Source of the DNA: VRUE01 sp963716735
GTDB lineage: Bacteria > Actinomycetota > Thermoleophilia > Solirubrobacterales > 70-9
Assembly (NCBI GenBank): GCA_963716735.1
Contig: OY970321.1
Span: forward strand, 1,984,001 to 2,048,000
Reading direction: 5' to 3'
Length of the DNA stretch: 64,000 bases
In this document: positions 16,163 through 23,958 of the stretch, in pieces
How the letters are laid out: every line of letters starts with the position of its first letter
Position numbering within the stretch: the first letter of the stretch is position 1
Program-made: the position numbers and the translations under genes
Notes under the pieces: model-generated
Databases searched by the model: none
Told to the model about the DNA's origin: nothing
The model's input: only the letters and a program-made list of their open reading frames with translations

Positions 16163-17255
16163 CCAGCTTGTGGAACTCCAGCCAGGTGCTGTAGCCGCCC
16201 AGCGCCACCTCGAGCTGTTCGCCCCGAACCCTGGTCACGCCGCCGGTCCCGATCAGCTTCGCTTCGACGATCCGCGGTGAGACGCCCCGCTTCGTCACCA
16301 CCACCTGCTTCAGGCGTCCGTCGAGGTAAGCGCCCAGCCGCGAGCTGAGCTCGGGTCCGCTGAATTCGAGCTTCCAGTTGTGCAGCGGGCAGGCGCCGTC
16401 ATAGGGGTCGGGCACGCCGACCAGGTAGGGGATCGACGGACCGAGGAAGACGTTCTGGACGCTCTCGGTATGGCCGCCCGAGCAGGCGGAGAAGTAGGTC
16501 TCGGCGACCTTGCCGCCGTACATCACCACCTGCCCGCGGGTCGCTTCGGCGGCTTCGTTGGTCGATGAGGTCTCGCTCGACACGCCCTCGTAGACCTGGC
16601 TGCGGGTGTCGTTGTAGAGGTCGAAGCCGTTGCCGCCGACGCTGCCGGTGACCGCGAAGGAGCGCGCCGCGACCGCCTGTGCGCGCAGCGCCGCCTGCGG
16701 CCAGGAGGGGGGCGACTCGTTGGGGATCACGCCTTTGACGTACTGATCGACGGGCAGCGCATTGATCGCATTGAGCGAACCGACGTCGCTTTCGGTCGGC
16801 ACCACCTCGAGCGCGCCGCGATAGCGGCTGCCGTCGATCGTGATCTGTCCCTTTCCCGCGGCTCGCAGCGTGTGCCCGCAGTTGGCGATCGGGCGCCCGC
16901 CGGAGCTGCGCAGCCTGACGCCGGACCCGACCCGGTGGGCCTCATAGACGCGGCCCGGGTCGAGCGCCTTGCCGCAGGCGCTGGTCGCGTCGCTGAAGCC
17001 GACGTCGCTGGCGGAGATGTCGAGCAGCACACGCACGATCCGCGGCCCCGGCAGCGTGCCGATCGTCGTCCCCGAGTAGTAGTGGCCGAGGATGAAGCGG
17101 TAGCCCTTGCCGTGCGTGGCATAGCCGTAGGCGCCGTACTGGCTCATCCCCACTCCGTGGCCGAAACCGTGCCCGACCACGACCCAGCGCACGCCGGCCT
17201 GGGCGTTGGGCGCCAGGAGGAGAAAGAGGAGCAGGGCTGTGAGGCGGAAGCGCAT
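16071..17255 (-). CDS. Secreted SpoIID/LytB-domain protein
   Basis: A 394-aa exported protein with a signal peptide (LTALLLFLLLAPNAQA). An early GHGFGHGVGMSQYGAYGYA motif is typical of SpoIID/LytB proteins. The SpoIID core includes LPVDQYVKGVIPNESPPSWP and ALRAQAVAARSFA, then ACSGGHTESVQNVF. SpoIID enzymes are lytic transglycosylases that cut peptidoglycan glycan strands; non-sporulating actinobacteria carry relatives of unclear cell-wall role. The last 30 or so residues (after EFHKLVNRPGK) overlap the convergent gene and are less conserved-looking. Confidence 0.88.
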   Translation of the reverse strand: MRFRLTALLLFLLLAPNAQAGVRWVVVGHGFGHGVGMSQYGAYGYATHGKGYRFILGHYYSGTTIGTLPGPRIVRVLLDISASDVGFSDATSACGKALDPGRVYEAHRVGSGVRLRSSGGRPIANCGHTLRAAGKGQITIDGSRYRGALEVVPTESDVGSLNAINALPVDQYVKGVIPNESPPSWPQAALRAQAVAARSFAVTGSVGGNGFDLYNDTRSQVYEGVSSETSSTNEAAEATRGQVVMYGGKVAETYFSACSGGHTESVQNVFLGPSIPYLVGVPDPYDGACPLHNWKLEFSGPELSSRLGAYLDGRLKQVVVTKRGVSPRIVEAKLIGTGGVTRVRGEQLEVALGGYSTWLEFHKLVNRPGKAGSECHGRSHACRAHKPHPPGGIG

Positions 17256-17311
17256 CTTTGGGTGAACAGATTCGGGAAAGGGGAGTCTCGGCCTGCACTA
17301 CGCTTATCGGG

Positions 17312-18757
17312 ATGGCGACGCAGACGGTGCAAGCAGTCGACCACGAGCTCCTTGCCGTCGGCGAGTGGACGGAGACCGGCGAGTGGGGCGAGGTGAAGAG
17401 CCCCTACGACGGGACCGTTGTCGGCCGTGTCGCCCTCGGCGACGCGGCGCTGGTCGACCGCTGTGCGATCGCTGCCCGCGCCGCCTTCGAGTCGGGCGAC
17501 TTTCCCCAGCACGAGCGCGCCGCGGTCCTCGACCGTGCCGCCGAGATCGTCGCCGAACGGCTCGACGACCTCGCCCTGACGATCGCGGCCGAGGCCGGCA
17601 AGCCGCTGAAGACGGCGCGGGTCGAGGCCGAACGCTGCACCGACACGCTCACCTTCTCCGCGGTCGAGGCGCGTAAGTTGAGCGGCGGCACGGTGCCGAT
17701 GGAGGCCTCGGCTTCCGGCGCCGGCAAGCTCGGCGTGATGATGCGCGTCCCCTACGGCGTGGTCGGCGCGATCAGCCCCTTCAACTTCCCCTTCAACCTC
17801 GTCGCCCACAAGCTCGGGCCCGCGATCGCCGCCGGCAACGCGGTCGTCCTCAAGCCGGCCGGGCAGACGCCGATCTCGGCGCTGAAGCTGGCGGCGATCC
17901 TGGTCGACGCCGGCCTGCCGCGGGGTTGGCTCAGCGTCGTCCCAGGCCCTGGCGCGGAGGTCGGCAACGCGATCGTCGAGCACGAGCTGACCGCCGCGCT
18001 CAGTTTCACCGGCTCGGCAAAGGTCGGCTGGGGCATCCGCAGTCGTGTCCCGCACAAGAAGGTCAACCTCGAGCTCGGCTCCAACGCGCCGTTGATCGTC
18101 CACTCCGACGGCGATTGGGAGACGGCGGCGGACAAAGCCAAGCTGCACGCCTTCTCGCACGCCGGGCAGAGCTGCATCTCGATCCAGCGGATCCTCGTCC
18201 ACGAGGACGTCGCCGATGCCTTCACCGAGCGGCTCGTCGCCAACGCCAGGGCGCTGCGGGTCGGTGACCCGCTCGACGGCGACACCGATGTCGGCCCGCT
18301 GATCACGCCTGGCGACCGCGACCGGGTCAAGGAGTGGATCGACGAGGCGGTGGCGGAAGGCGCGGAGCTGCTTGCCGGCGGCGAGCTGATCGACGGGGGG
18401 CGCTGCCTCGCCCCGACCCTGCTCGGCGGCCCGTCGCGTGAGGCCAAGGTCTGGTGCGAGGAGATCTTCGGCCCGGTGGCGACGATCGACCGCTACGCCG
18501 ACTTCGGCGAGGCGCTGCGGATGGCCAACGACTCCAAGTTCGGGCTCCAAGCGGGCGTCTTCACCCGTGACATGGGCCGTGGCCTACGGGCGGCGGCGAC
18601 GCTCGAGTTCGGGGGCGTGCTGATCAACGAGGTGCCGACCTTCCGCGCCGACCAGATGCCCTACGGAGGCGTCAAGGATTCGGGCAACACCCGCGAGGGT
18701 CCGGCCTTCGCGGTCTTAGAGCTCACTGAGGAGCGGTTCGTAACGCTGCAGGGGTAG
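17312..18757 (+). CDS. NAD(P)-dependent aldehyde dehydrogenase
   Basis: A 481-aa ALDH superfamily enzyme oxidising an aldehyde to its acid. The catalytic Cys is residue 288 (HAGQSCISIQR), the general base Glu254 (NLELGSNAP), the cofactor motif FTGSAKVG, and the oxyanion Asn lies in SPFNFPFN. The spacing fits succinate-semialdehyde/lactaldehyde-type ALDHs, but the substrate is not set. The ATG at 17312 is the first that fits the family N-terminus. Its stop codon is part of the left arm of a long inverted repeat shared with fumC. Confidence 0.93.
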   Translation: MATQTVQAVDHELLAVGEWTETGEWGEVKSPYDGTVVGRVALGDAALVDRCAIAARAAFESGDFPQHERAAVLDRAAEIVAERLDDLALTIAAEAGKPLKTARVEAERCTDTLTFSAVEARKLSGGTVPMEASASGAGKLGVMMRVPYGVVGAISPFNFPFNLVAHKLGPAIAAGNAVVLKPAGQTPISALKLAAILVDAGLPRGWLSVVPGPGAEVGNAIVEHELTAALSFTGSAKVGWGIRSRVPHKKVNLELGSNAPLIVHSDGDWETAADKAKLHAFSHAGQSCISIQRILVHEDVADAFTERLVANARALRVGDPLDGDTDVGPLITPGDRDRVKEWIDEAVAEGAELLAGGELIDGGRCLAPTLLGGPSREAKVWCEEIFGPVATIDRYADFGEALRMANDSKFGLQAGVFTRDMGRGLRAAATLEFGGVLINEVPTFRADQMPYGGVKDSGNTREGPAFAVLELTEERFVTLQG

Positions 18758-18862
18758 GGACGAGGTGTCCCTCTCCCGAAAACCGTTGCGCAGCTGAATT
18801 GTGGGGATGAGGGTTCTGGCGTGGTTCCCGGAGTTTCCGGGAGAGGGACACCTCGTCCCTAC
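18754..18862. repeat. Long inverted repeat spanning both stop codons of convergent genes
   Basis: The arms 18754-18778 and 18838-18862 are perfect 25-bp complements. After one A-C mismatch four more pairs extend inward, leaving about 50 nt between. The left arm contains the TAG of the aldehyde dehydrogenase; the right arm contains the TAG of fumC on the other strand. It would form a strong stem in transcripts from either side, so it may act as a bidirectional terminator or mRNA-stabilising stem. The size (109 bp) and symmetry also fit a REP- or MITE-like element. Confidence 0.75.
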
Positions 18863-20172
18863 TCATGAGGCCTTGCCATTCGCCGGTGATCTAAGGCCTT
18901 CTCAAGCACAGCTGGCTCGACCCCCTGCTCGAGCGCGACCTCGCGCAGTGAGCGGCCCGACTCGGCCGCGACCTTGACGATGTCGGCGGCGCGGTCGTAG
19001 CCGATGTGGGGATTGAGCGCGGTGACCGTAACCAGGGTGGCCTCGACGTGACGCTTGGCCATCTCCTCGTTGGCCTCGATGCCGGCGACGCATTTCTCGT
19101 TCAGCAGCCGTGAGGCGGAGGCGAGCAGCTTGATCGAGTCGAGCAGGTTGCGGGCGATCAGCGGCACCCGCACGTTGAGCTCGAACTGGCCCTGGCTGCC
19201 GGCGAGGGTGATCGCGGTGTCGTTGCCGATCACCTGGGCGGCGACCTGGATCACGACCTCGGGGATGACCGGGTTGACCTTGCCGGGCATGATCGAGGAG
19301 CCCTTCTGCAGCTCGGGCAGGCGCAGCTCGGCCAGGCCGGCGCGCGGGCCGGAGCCCATCAGCGCCAGGTCGTTGGCGATCTTGTTGAGCGAGACGGCGT
19401 AGACCTTGAGTGCGCCCGAAAGCTCGACCAGGGCGTCGCGGTTGCCCTGCGCCTCGAAGGGGTCCAGCGGCTCGGAGATCGACAGCCCGGTGTCCTCGGC
19501 CAGCTTCTCGCGCACCTTCGCCGCGAACTCGGGGTGGGTGTTGAGGCCGGTCCCGGTGGCGGTGCCGCCGAGCGGGATCTGACCGACCCGCCGCAGCGTC
19601 CCCTCGACCCGCTGGATGCCGAGCCGCACCTGCGCCGAGTAGCCGCCGAACTCCTGTCCCAGGGTGACCGGCACCGCGTCCATCAGGTGGGTGCGGCCGG
19701 CCTTGACGATGTCGGCGAAGCGCTCGGCCTTCTCGGCCAGCGCCTCCTGCAGGCTCTCCATCGCCGGCAGCAGGTCGTGGGTCACCTCCCCGAGGGCGGC
19801 CAGGTGGACCGCTGAGGGGAAGACGTCGTTCGAGGACTGGCCCATGTTGACGTGATCGTTGGCGTGGGCCGGCTCGCCGGCGAGGCTGGCGAGCACCTCG
19901 TTGGCGTTCATGTTCGAGGAGGTGCCCGAGCCGGTCTGGAAGACGTCGATCGGGAACTGGTCGTCGTGCTCGCCGGCGGCGACCGCGTCGCCCGCGTCGG
20001 CGATCGATGCGGCAAGACCGCCGTCGAGCTCGCCCAGCTCACCGTTGGCCCGGGCGGCAGCTGCCTTCAGCCGGCCGAGCCAGCGGACCACCGGCACCGG
20101 AACCCGCTCACCGGAGACCGGGAAGTTGTCGACGGCTTTGGTGGTCTCGCCACCCCAGAGCTGCTCAGTCAT
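18859..20172 (-). CDS. fumC: Class II fumarate hydratase
   Basis: A 437-aa enzyme interconverting fumarate and malate in the TCA cycle. Recognisable blocks are QTGSGTSSNMNANEV, the catalytic-His region KAGRTHLMDAVPVTLGQEF, and the family signature GSSIMPGKVNP (residues about 291-301). The length is normal and the sequence complete. Its ATG overlaps the stop of the upstream DUF4430-toroid gene by 4 nt (ATGA), placing it as third cistron of the riboswitch-controlled unit, unless it also has its own promoter. Confidence 0.96.
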   Translation of the reverse strand: MTEQLWGGETTKAVDNFPVSGERVPVPVVRWLGRLKAAAARANGELGELDGGLAASIADAGDAVAAGEHDDQFPIDVFQTGSGTSSNMNANEVLASLAGEPAHANDHVNMGQSSNDVFPSAVHLAALGEVTHDLLPAMESLQEALAEKAERFADIVKAGRTHLMDAVPVTLGQEFGGYSAQVRLGIQRVEGTLRRVGQIPLGGTATGTGLNTHPEFAAKVREKLAEDTGLSISEPLDPFEAQGNRDALVELSGALKVYAVSLNKIANDLALMGSGPRAGLAELRLPELQKGSSIMPGKVNPVIPEVVIQVAAQVIGNDTAITLAGSQGQFELNVRVPLIARNLLDSIKLLASASRLLNEKCVAGIEANEEMAKRHVEATLVTVTALNPHIGYDRAADIVKVAAESGRSLREVALEQGVEPAVLEKALDHRRMARPHE

Positions 20173-21323
20173 GGGTCTCCTTGATTGCGGCCGTTCGTAG
20201 TTCGGTCATCTCCGGTCCGGAGCGTATCCAGTTGCATCAATTTCGCTTTGGCCGTCAGGCCCAGCAGGGCTTGGGCGGTGGTCCATGCCGCGGTCGGGCT
20301 GCTGCCCGGTTGGTACATGACCGAGCCGTCGGGGCGAGCAAGCGAGGAGAGATAGTCGAGCGGCGTGGGTCCGCCCTCCACGGCAGTCGGACGCGGGCCC
20401 AGCCCGGTGACGCGCAGAGCGACGAGGGCGACTCCGGTGCTCTGTGCGTTCGAGCTCCCGCCGGGAACGGCCGGGAATCCACCGTCGGCCGCTTGAGCCG
20501 AGCGCACGAATGTCGCGGCCCTCCGTGCTTCGGCTCGCCGGCCACGGGCGGCCAGGCTCCAGGCGGCGAGTGCGGTCAGGTCGACGTCGTGGCCGATCGA
20601 GCTTCCGCCCGGCAGCCGGCGCAGGCGTTCGCCGAGGCCGCGGGCCGTACCCCGAGGTTCGCGGTTGCCCCGCAGTGCCAGCACCAGGCCGACCCAGTCA
20701 CCGCCGATGCCGCCGGCGTTCCGCAGGAACCGGGTCGCCCGCCGGGCTATCCCCCGTAGAGCGCTGGTCTTCCTATTTTCCGCCGTAACGGGATCGCCGG
20801 TCCCTTGCCCCCCCTGTCCGCCCGTCGGCGGGGGTGGCTTCGCCGGTTCGCCCTCTGGCGGCGCCCCGAACAGGGGGCCGTAGTAGAAGCGGATGGCGTC
20901 GCCGTCGCCGACGCCGGTCAGGCAACCCCCGGCCGAGAACTCGCCGTTCACCGTCAGCGACCAGTACCGGTCCGGGGAGGCAGACGCATAGGGGCCGATG
21001 CGGTCGACGAAGAAGTCATGGATGCTCGGATCCCAGTTGCCGCGCCAGGAAATGCCGGCTCCGCGCAGCGCGTCGTCCAGAGCCCCGGTCGCGGTGGGGG
21101 TCGGAGCTTCTCCCGGCGATCCTTCGCAGGGATGCTGCCCGCTGCCGTCGCTGCCGTCGACCGCATGGGGCAGCGTTTCGATCATGCCGTCGAAGAGCGG
21201 CGCTGGGGCGGAGGAGCTCTCCACGCGCAGCGACACCGTCGCCGCGCCGGCCGGTGTCGCGGCAGCCGTCACCACGGTCGCGAGTGCGACCGTGGTGACA
21301 AGTGCTGCCAGGCGCCTGCTCAC
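20169..21323 (-). CDS. Secreted DUF4430-toroid protein, transcobalamin-like (domain order inverted)
   Basis: A 384-aa protein with a signal peptide (RLAALVTTVALATVVTAAATPAGA). Residues about 30-150 resemble a DUF4430/transcobalamin beta-domain: VSLRVESS, a DDALRGAGI helix, then DRYWSLTVNGEFSAGGCLTGVGDGDAIRFYYGP. A Pro-rich linker follows. The C-terminal half (about 185-370) contains prenyltransferase/squalene-cyclase-like alpha-toroid repeats (VDLTALAAWSLA, AADGGFPAVPGG, RPDGSVMYQPG, AAWTTAQALLGLT). The GTG at 21323 overlaps the upstream stop by 4 nt (GTGA). Inferred role: extracellular B12 capture. Confidence 0.75.
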   Translation of the reverse strand: MSRRLAALVTTVALATVVTAAATPAGAATVSLRVESSSAPAPLFDGMIETLPHAVDGSDGSGQHPCEGSPGEAPTPTATGALDDALRGAGISWRGNWDPSIHDFFVDRIGPYASASPDRYWSLTVNGEFSAGGCLTGVGDGDAIRFYYGPLFGAPPEGEPAKPPPPTGGQGGQGTGDPVTAENRKTSALRGIARRATRFLRNAGGIGGDWVGLVLALRGNREPRGTARGLGERLRRLPGGSSIGHDVDLTALAAWSLAARGRRAEARRAATFVRSAQAADGGFPAVPGGSSNAQSTGVALVALRVTGLGPRPTAVEGGPTPLDYLSSLARPDGSVMYQPGSSPTAAWTTAQALLGLTAKAKLMQLDTLRTGDDRTTNGRNQGDP

Positions 21324-23104
21324 CCGGCGAGGAACCGCCGGGCGTGGGTGAGCCGCTCGGCGCCGTCGGCGCCCTCGGTCGCCGCGGTGATGCGCAGCTT
21401 CAGCCTCGGCAGGCTTCCGAGCAGATGCCGCAGCGCCCGGCTGGAGGGAACGGCGACGGTTTGCGCCTCTCCCGAGCCGATCCTGAACGCCGTCGAACCT
21501 CCCATGGCCAGGCCTCCGCCATGGTCTCGGCGGAATTGGACCGTCAGCGTGCCGCGACAGCCTGCCGCGCCATTGCCGCGCGGGCACCTCAACCGAATCG
21601 CTATGGCGTTGCCGCGTCTCTGCGCCCTGCCCTGAACGGCGACCCGGGGCCCGCTCGTCCACCTGTGCTGCTCGGTCGCTTTCAGAGGCGGCACGTCGAC
21701 ATGCGGCGGATCGCTCGGGTTGGCGACCTTTGGCCCGAACTTCAGGAATACGAGATCGCCGAAGCCGATCCGTTCGTTCAGTGCCGCTTGCGGGCTCGCG
21801 CCGTCGACTTGACTCCGCCACTCGTAGTCAGCCGTTTCGGAAACGCCGTCGAGCGACGCGATCCGCACGCCGCCCGCGGTTGCACTTGCCTGGAATCCGG
21901 TGACGCAGCCGGCCGGCACCGAGGCCGCCTGGGCATCGGCAAGCACCTCCCCGAGATCGGAGCCGGCCGCGGTGTCGACCCTGCACATCCGTACGTCATC
22001 GGCGCCCGGCCCGTGATCGATCACCAGCGTGATCGGCACCGCCGTGCCGTCGGCCACTGCCGCCGCGGGCCGCACCGCCGGGCTCACCCCGTCGAGCCGC
22101 GCCGGCGGCTCGCTCGAGAAGCCGACCCCGCCCAGTGGGCGGACGGCGCTGTACGTTTCGAAGGCGCCCCCGGCAAATTCGTCGGTCCAGTCGAAATGAC
22201 CGTCGGGACGTTGCAGGGATACCAGATAGTCGAGCGGGGTCTTGCCCTGATCGGTGGTCCATTCAGAGCCCTGTGGGTCGATCCCGCACTGGATCAGGCC
22301 GCTCACCACCCAGGAGGTGGTGTCGGAGTTGACGCCAATCCCGAAAGCCTCCGGCGGGGCGATGAAGCCGCCCGTGGCCGGGTCCTGCAGAGAGTGGATC
22401 AGGGCGATTGCCTGGTCGAGGTCAGGGTCTCCGGGAGCCACGCCGGCTGCGCAAAAGGCGGCAATTACGGATCCCGTCATGTCGGTGTCCGCGATCGCGT
22501 TCGGTGCGGAGTTCCAGCTCCAGCCGCCGTCGGAGAGCTGCTTGGTGCGCAGGTAATCGACGATGCGGCGCAAAAGCTCCGTCGGCGCCCCGGCCTGATG
22601 CAGTGCCAGCACCCCGAAGATGTCGTCGTTGAGCAACCCCGGATCGCCGATTTGGGTTCCGTCGAACAGCTCGGCGATCCTTGCCACCAGGTTGCTCTTC
22701 TTCGTTTCGGTCGAGGTCGAGAGCCGCGAAGGCTGGATCCCGCCGGCGATGCCGGTGAGGATGCCGCGCGCGGCATCGGTCCCGGCGCCCCCCGGTCCTT
22801 CCGCCTGCCATTCGCCCAGATAGAAGTCCTGGGCGCTGGGACCGGCCAGTGAGGCTCTGACGTCGGCCGAGTTGATACCGGCGGCGGCGAGGGCGGTCAT
22901 CGCCCAGTCGGCGCCGAGGTTGCCGCTTGCTTCCTGGTTTGCCTGGAACCAGTTGGCGCCGCGGTCGGCAGCGTGCTCGGCTTGGGCTGGGGACACATAG
23001 GCTCCCGCGGTGCCGGAGCACGCAGCCATTGCTGCCAGGGTGACGCCCAGCACGCCGAGCGCGCGCAGGGTTCGTTTGAGGGAAATGCTCTGTGGCGTGT
23101 TCAT
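21320..23104 (-). CDS. Secreted toroid-DUF4430 protein, transcobalamin/intrinsic-factor-like
   Basis: A 594-aa exported protein. The ATG at 23104 follows an AAAAAGGAG site by 6 nt. A signal peptide (ALGVLGVTLAAMAACSGTAGA) is followed by an alpha/alpha-toroid (residues about 40-300) of repeats such as NLGADWAMTALAAAGI, LSDGGWSWNSAPNAIADTDM and TPLDYLVSLQRPDGHFDW. Then comes a DUF4430-like beta-domain (about 330-450: DLGEVLADAQ ... ADYEWRSQVDG ... GDLVFLKFGPKV). This is the architecture of eukaryotic transcobalamin and intrinsic factor, where B12 sits between the two domains. The last 100 or so residues are a surface-type beta domain. First gene after the cobalamin riboswitch; B12 binding is inferred. 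Confidence 0.8.
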   Translation of the reverse strand: MNTPQSISLKRTLRALGVLGVTLAAMAACSGTAGAYVSPAQAEHAADRGANWFQANQEASGNLGADWAMTALAAAGINSADVRASLAGPSAQDFYLGEWQAEGPGGAGTDAARGILTGIAGGIQPSRLSTSTETKKSNLVARIAELFDGTQIGDPGLLNDDIFGVLALHQAGAPTELLRRIVDYLRTKQLSDGGWSWNSAPNAIADTDMTGSVIAAFCAAGVAPGDPDLDQAIALIHSLQDPATGGFIAPPEAFGIGVNSDTTSWVVSGLIQCGIDPQGSEWTTDQGKTPLDYLVSLQRPDGHFDWTDEFAGGAFETYSAVRPLGGVGFSSEPPARLDGVSPAVRPAAAVADGTAVPITLVIDHGPGADDVRMCRVDTAAGSDLGEVLADAQAASVPAGCVTGFQASATAGGVRIASLDGVSETADYEWRSQVDGASPQAALNERIGFGDLVFLKFGPKVANPSDPPHVDVPPLKATEQHRWTSGPRVAVQGRAQRRGNAIAIRLRCPRGNGAAGCRGTLTVQFRRDHGGGLAMGGSTAFRIGSGEAQTVAVPSSRALRHLLGSLPRLKLRITAATEGADGAERLTHARRFLAG

Positions 23105-23168
23105 CGCCATCTCCTTTTTCAAGGGCGGCGACGCACGCGCACAACCGTGTCGAGTGAGCCGGCCGCCT

Positions 23169-23195
23169 AGTCGCGAGGCGAACCTCCTTACGACT
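23169..23195 (-). promoter_or_regulatory. Candidate riboswitch expression-platform hairpin
   Basis: Just downstream of the aptamer, AGTCG pairs with CGACT and GAGG with CCTC around a TTCG loop. The structure covers an AAGGAGG sequence (23183-23189). No T-run follows, so translational or Rho-linked control is more likely than intrinsic termination. The gene's own Shine-Dalgarno lies about 75 nt further on, so how this hairpin couples to it is unclear. Confidence 0.4.
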
Positions 23196-23196
23196 C

Positions 23197-23357
23197 TCGG
23201 CCGGATATTCGGGCTCGGGATCGTCCTCCTGACCACCCTTCCCGGACCTCGATATCTCGAGTCCAGTGGGACTACAGGTCAGTCGTCACCCATACCGCTG
23301 CGCGTCAGCCCCGGATTCGCACCGGGTTCCCCACGCCGTGAGTCGGCGTCACCCTAA
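23197..23357 (-). promoter_or_regulatory. Cobalamin (adenosylcobalamin) riboswitch
   Basis: Read on the minus strand, the leader contains the conserved blocks in order: GGGAACCCGGTGCGAATCC (about 23333-23312), GGGCTGACGCGCAGCGGTA, the B12-box-like GTCCCACTGGA (around 23271-23260), GGGAAGGGTGGTCAGGA (around 23243-23226), and a terminal GATCCCGAGCCCGAATAT segment. It begins directly after the stop of the lipoprotein gene. In the family, B12 binding shuts off expression of transport or synthesis genes. Here it precedes the two transcobalamin-like proteins and fumC. Confidence 0.9.
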
Positions 23358-23362
23358 CACGG

Positions 23363-23839
23363 TCAGCCGTGACCGTGGCCCGCGTCAAATCCTTTCCGGT
23401 AGGCGCGTAAGAACAGCGCCGGGAGCGGCTGGTTGTCGGGGCTGTAGCGGGCGGCGGCGGAGAGGCGGCGGATCAGATCGGTATGGATCCCTTCGGTGCC
23501 GTCGGCACCACGCTCTGCCGCGCCGAGCAGATAGCCGAGCTGCACGTTGGCGTCCCCCCCGGGTTCGCCCCGGGCCTCCGCATTGAGCTTGGTGGCGGCG
23601 GTCAGCATCGCGCCGCCGACGGTGGCGAGCTCGCCCCCCGCCTGATTCTCAGCGAGGCAATCGGAGATCGGCGTCGCTCCGTTCAGCTCCACCTCGCCGG
23701 GTATCTCCTGCAAAGCACGGAGGTAAGCGGGAGCGCCTTCCAGGCAGGCCACAGGAGTCGAGTCGTCAGGCCCCCCGCAACCGGCGACGGCGACGAAGCT
23801 TGCGACAGCGAGCAGAAGCGAGAGGCGCATCCGCCGCAT
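23363..23839 (-). CDS. Small predicted lipoprotein
   Basis: A 158-aa protein with a lipoprotein signal (LSLLLAVASFVAVAGC; lipobox-type AGC with Cys at residue 21). The mature part is mostly helical and ends in a His-rich GHGHG tail. Two further cysteines (in VACLEG and ISDCLAE) could pair. No family is recognised. It ends just before the cobalamin riboswitch, so it is not controlled by it. The ATG at 23839 lies 5 nt from a palindromic repeat that fills its upstream region; the ATG at 23830 is an alternative start. Confidence 0.65.
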   Translation of the reverse strand: MRRMRLSLLLAVASFVAVAGCGGPDDSTPVACLEGAPAYLRALQEIPGEVELNGATPISDCLAENQAGGELATVGGAMLTAATKLNAEARGEPGGDANVQLGYLLGAAERGADGTEGIHTDLIRRLSAAARYSPDNQPLPALFLRAYRKGFDAGHGHG

Positions 23840-23843
23840 CCTA

Positions 23844-23958
23844 CGAACCTATCCCGGTAGGGGTGAAACGTCTTGTACTTTTCGCGGCCGACCATCGGGC
23901 GGCAGCCGCAATCCGCAGCTCGAAAAAGTTAAGTGAAACCCCTACCGGGATAGGTTCG
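23844..23958. repeat. Palindromic repeat element, copy 1
   Basis: The terminal arms 23844-23864 and 23938-23958 are perfect 21-bp complements. The interior holds a conserved AAGTTAAGTGAAA side and a TGAAACGTCTTGTAC side with an unrelated middle of about 30-35 nt. A second copy lies inverted at 43422-43530. This copy fits exactly between the stop codon of the M15-type peptidase gene and the start of the lipoprotein gene. Probably a MITE/REP-like mobile palindrome or a structured RNA. Confidence 0.85.
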
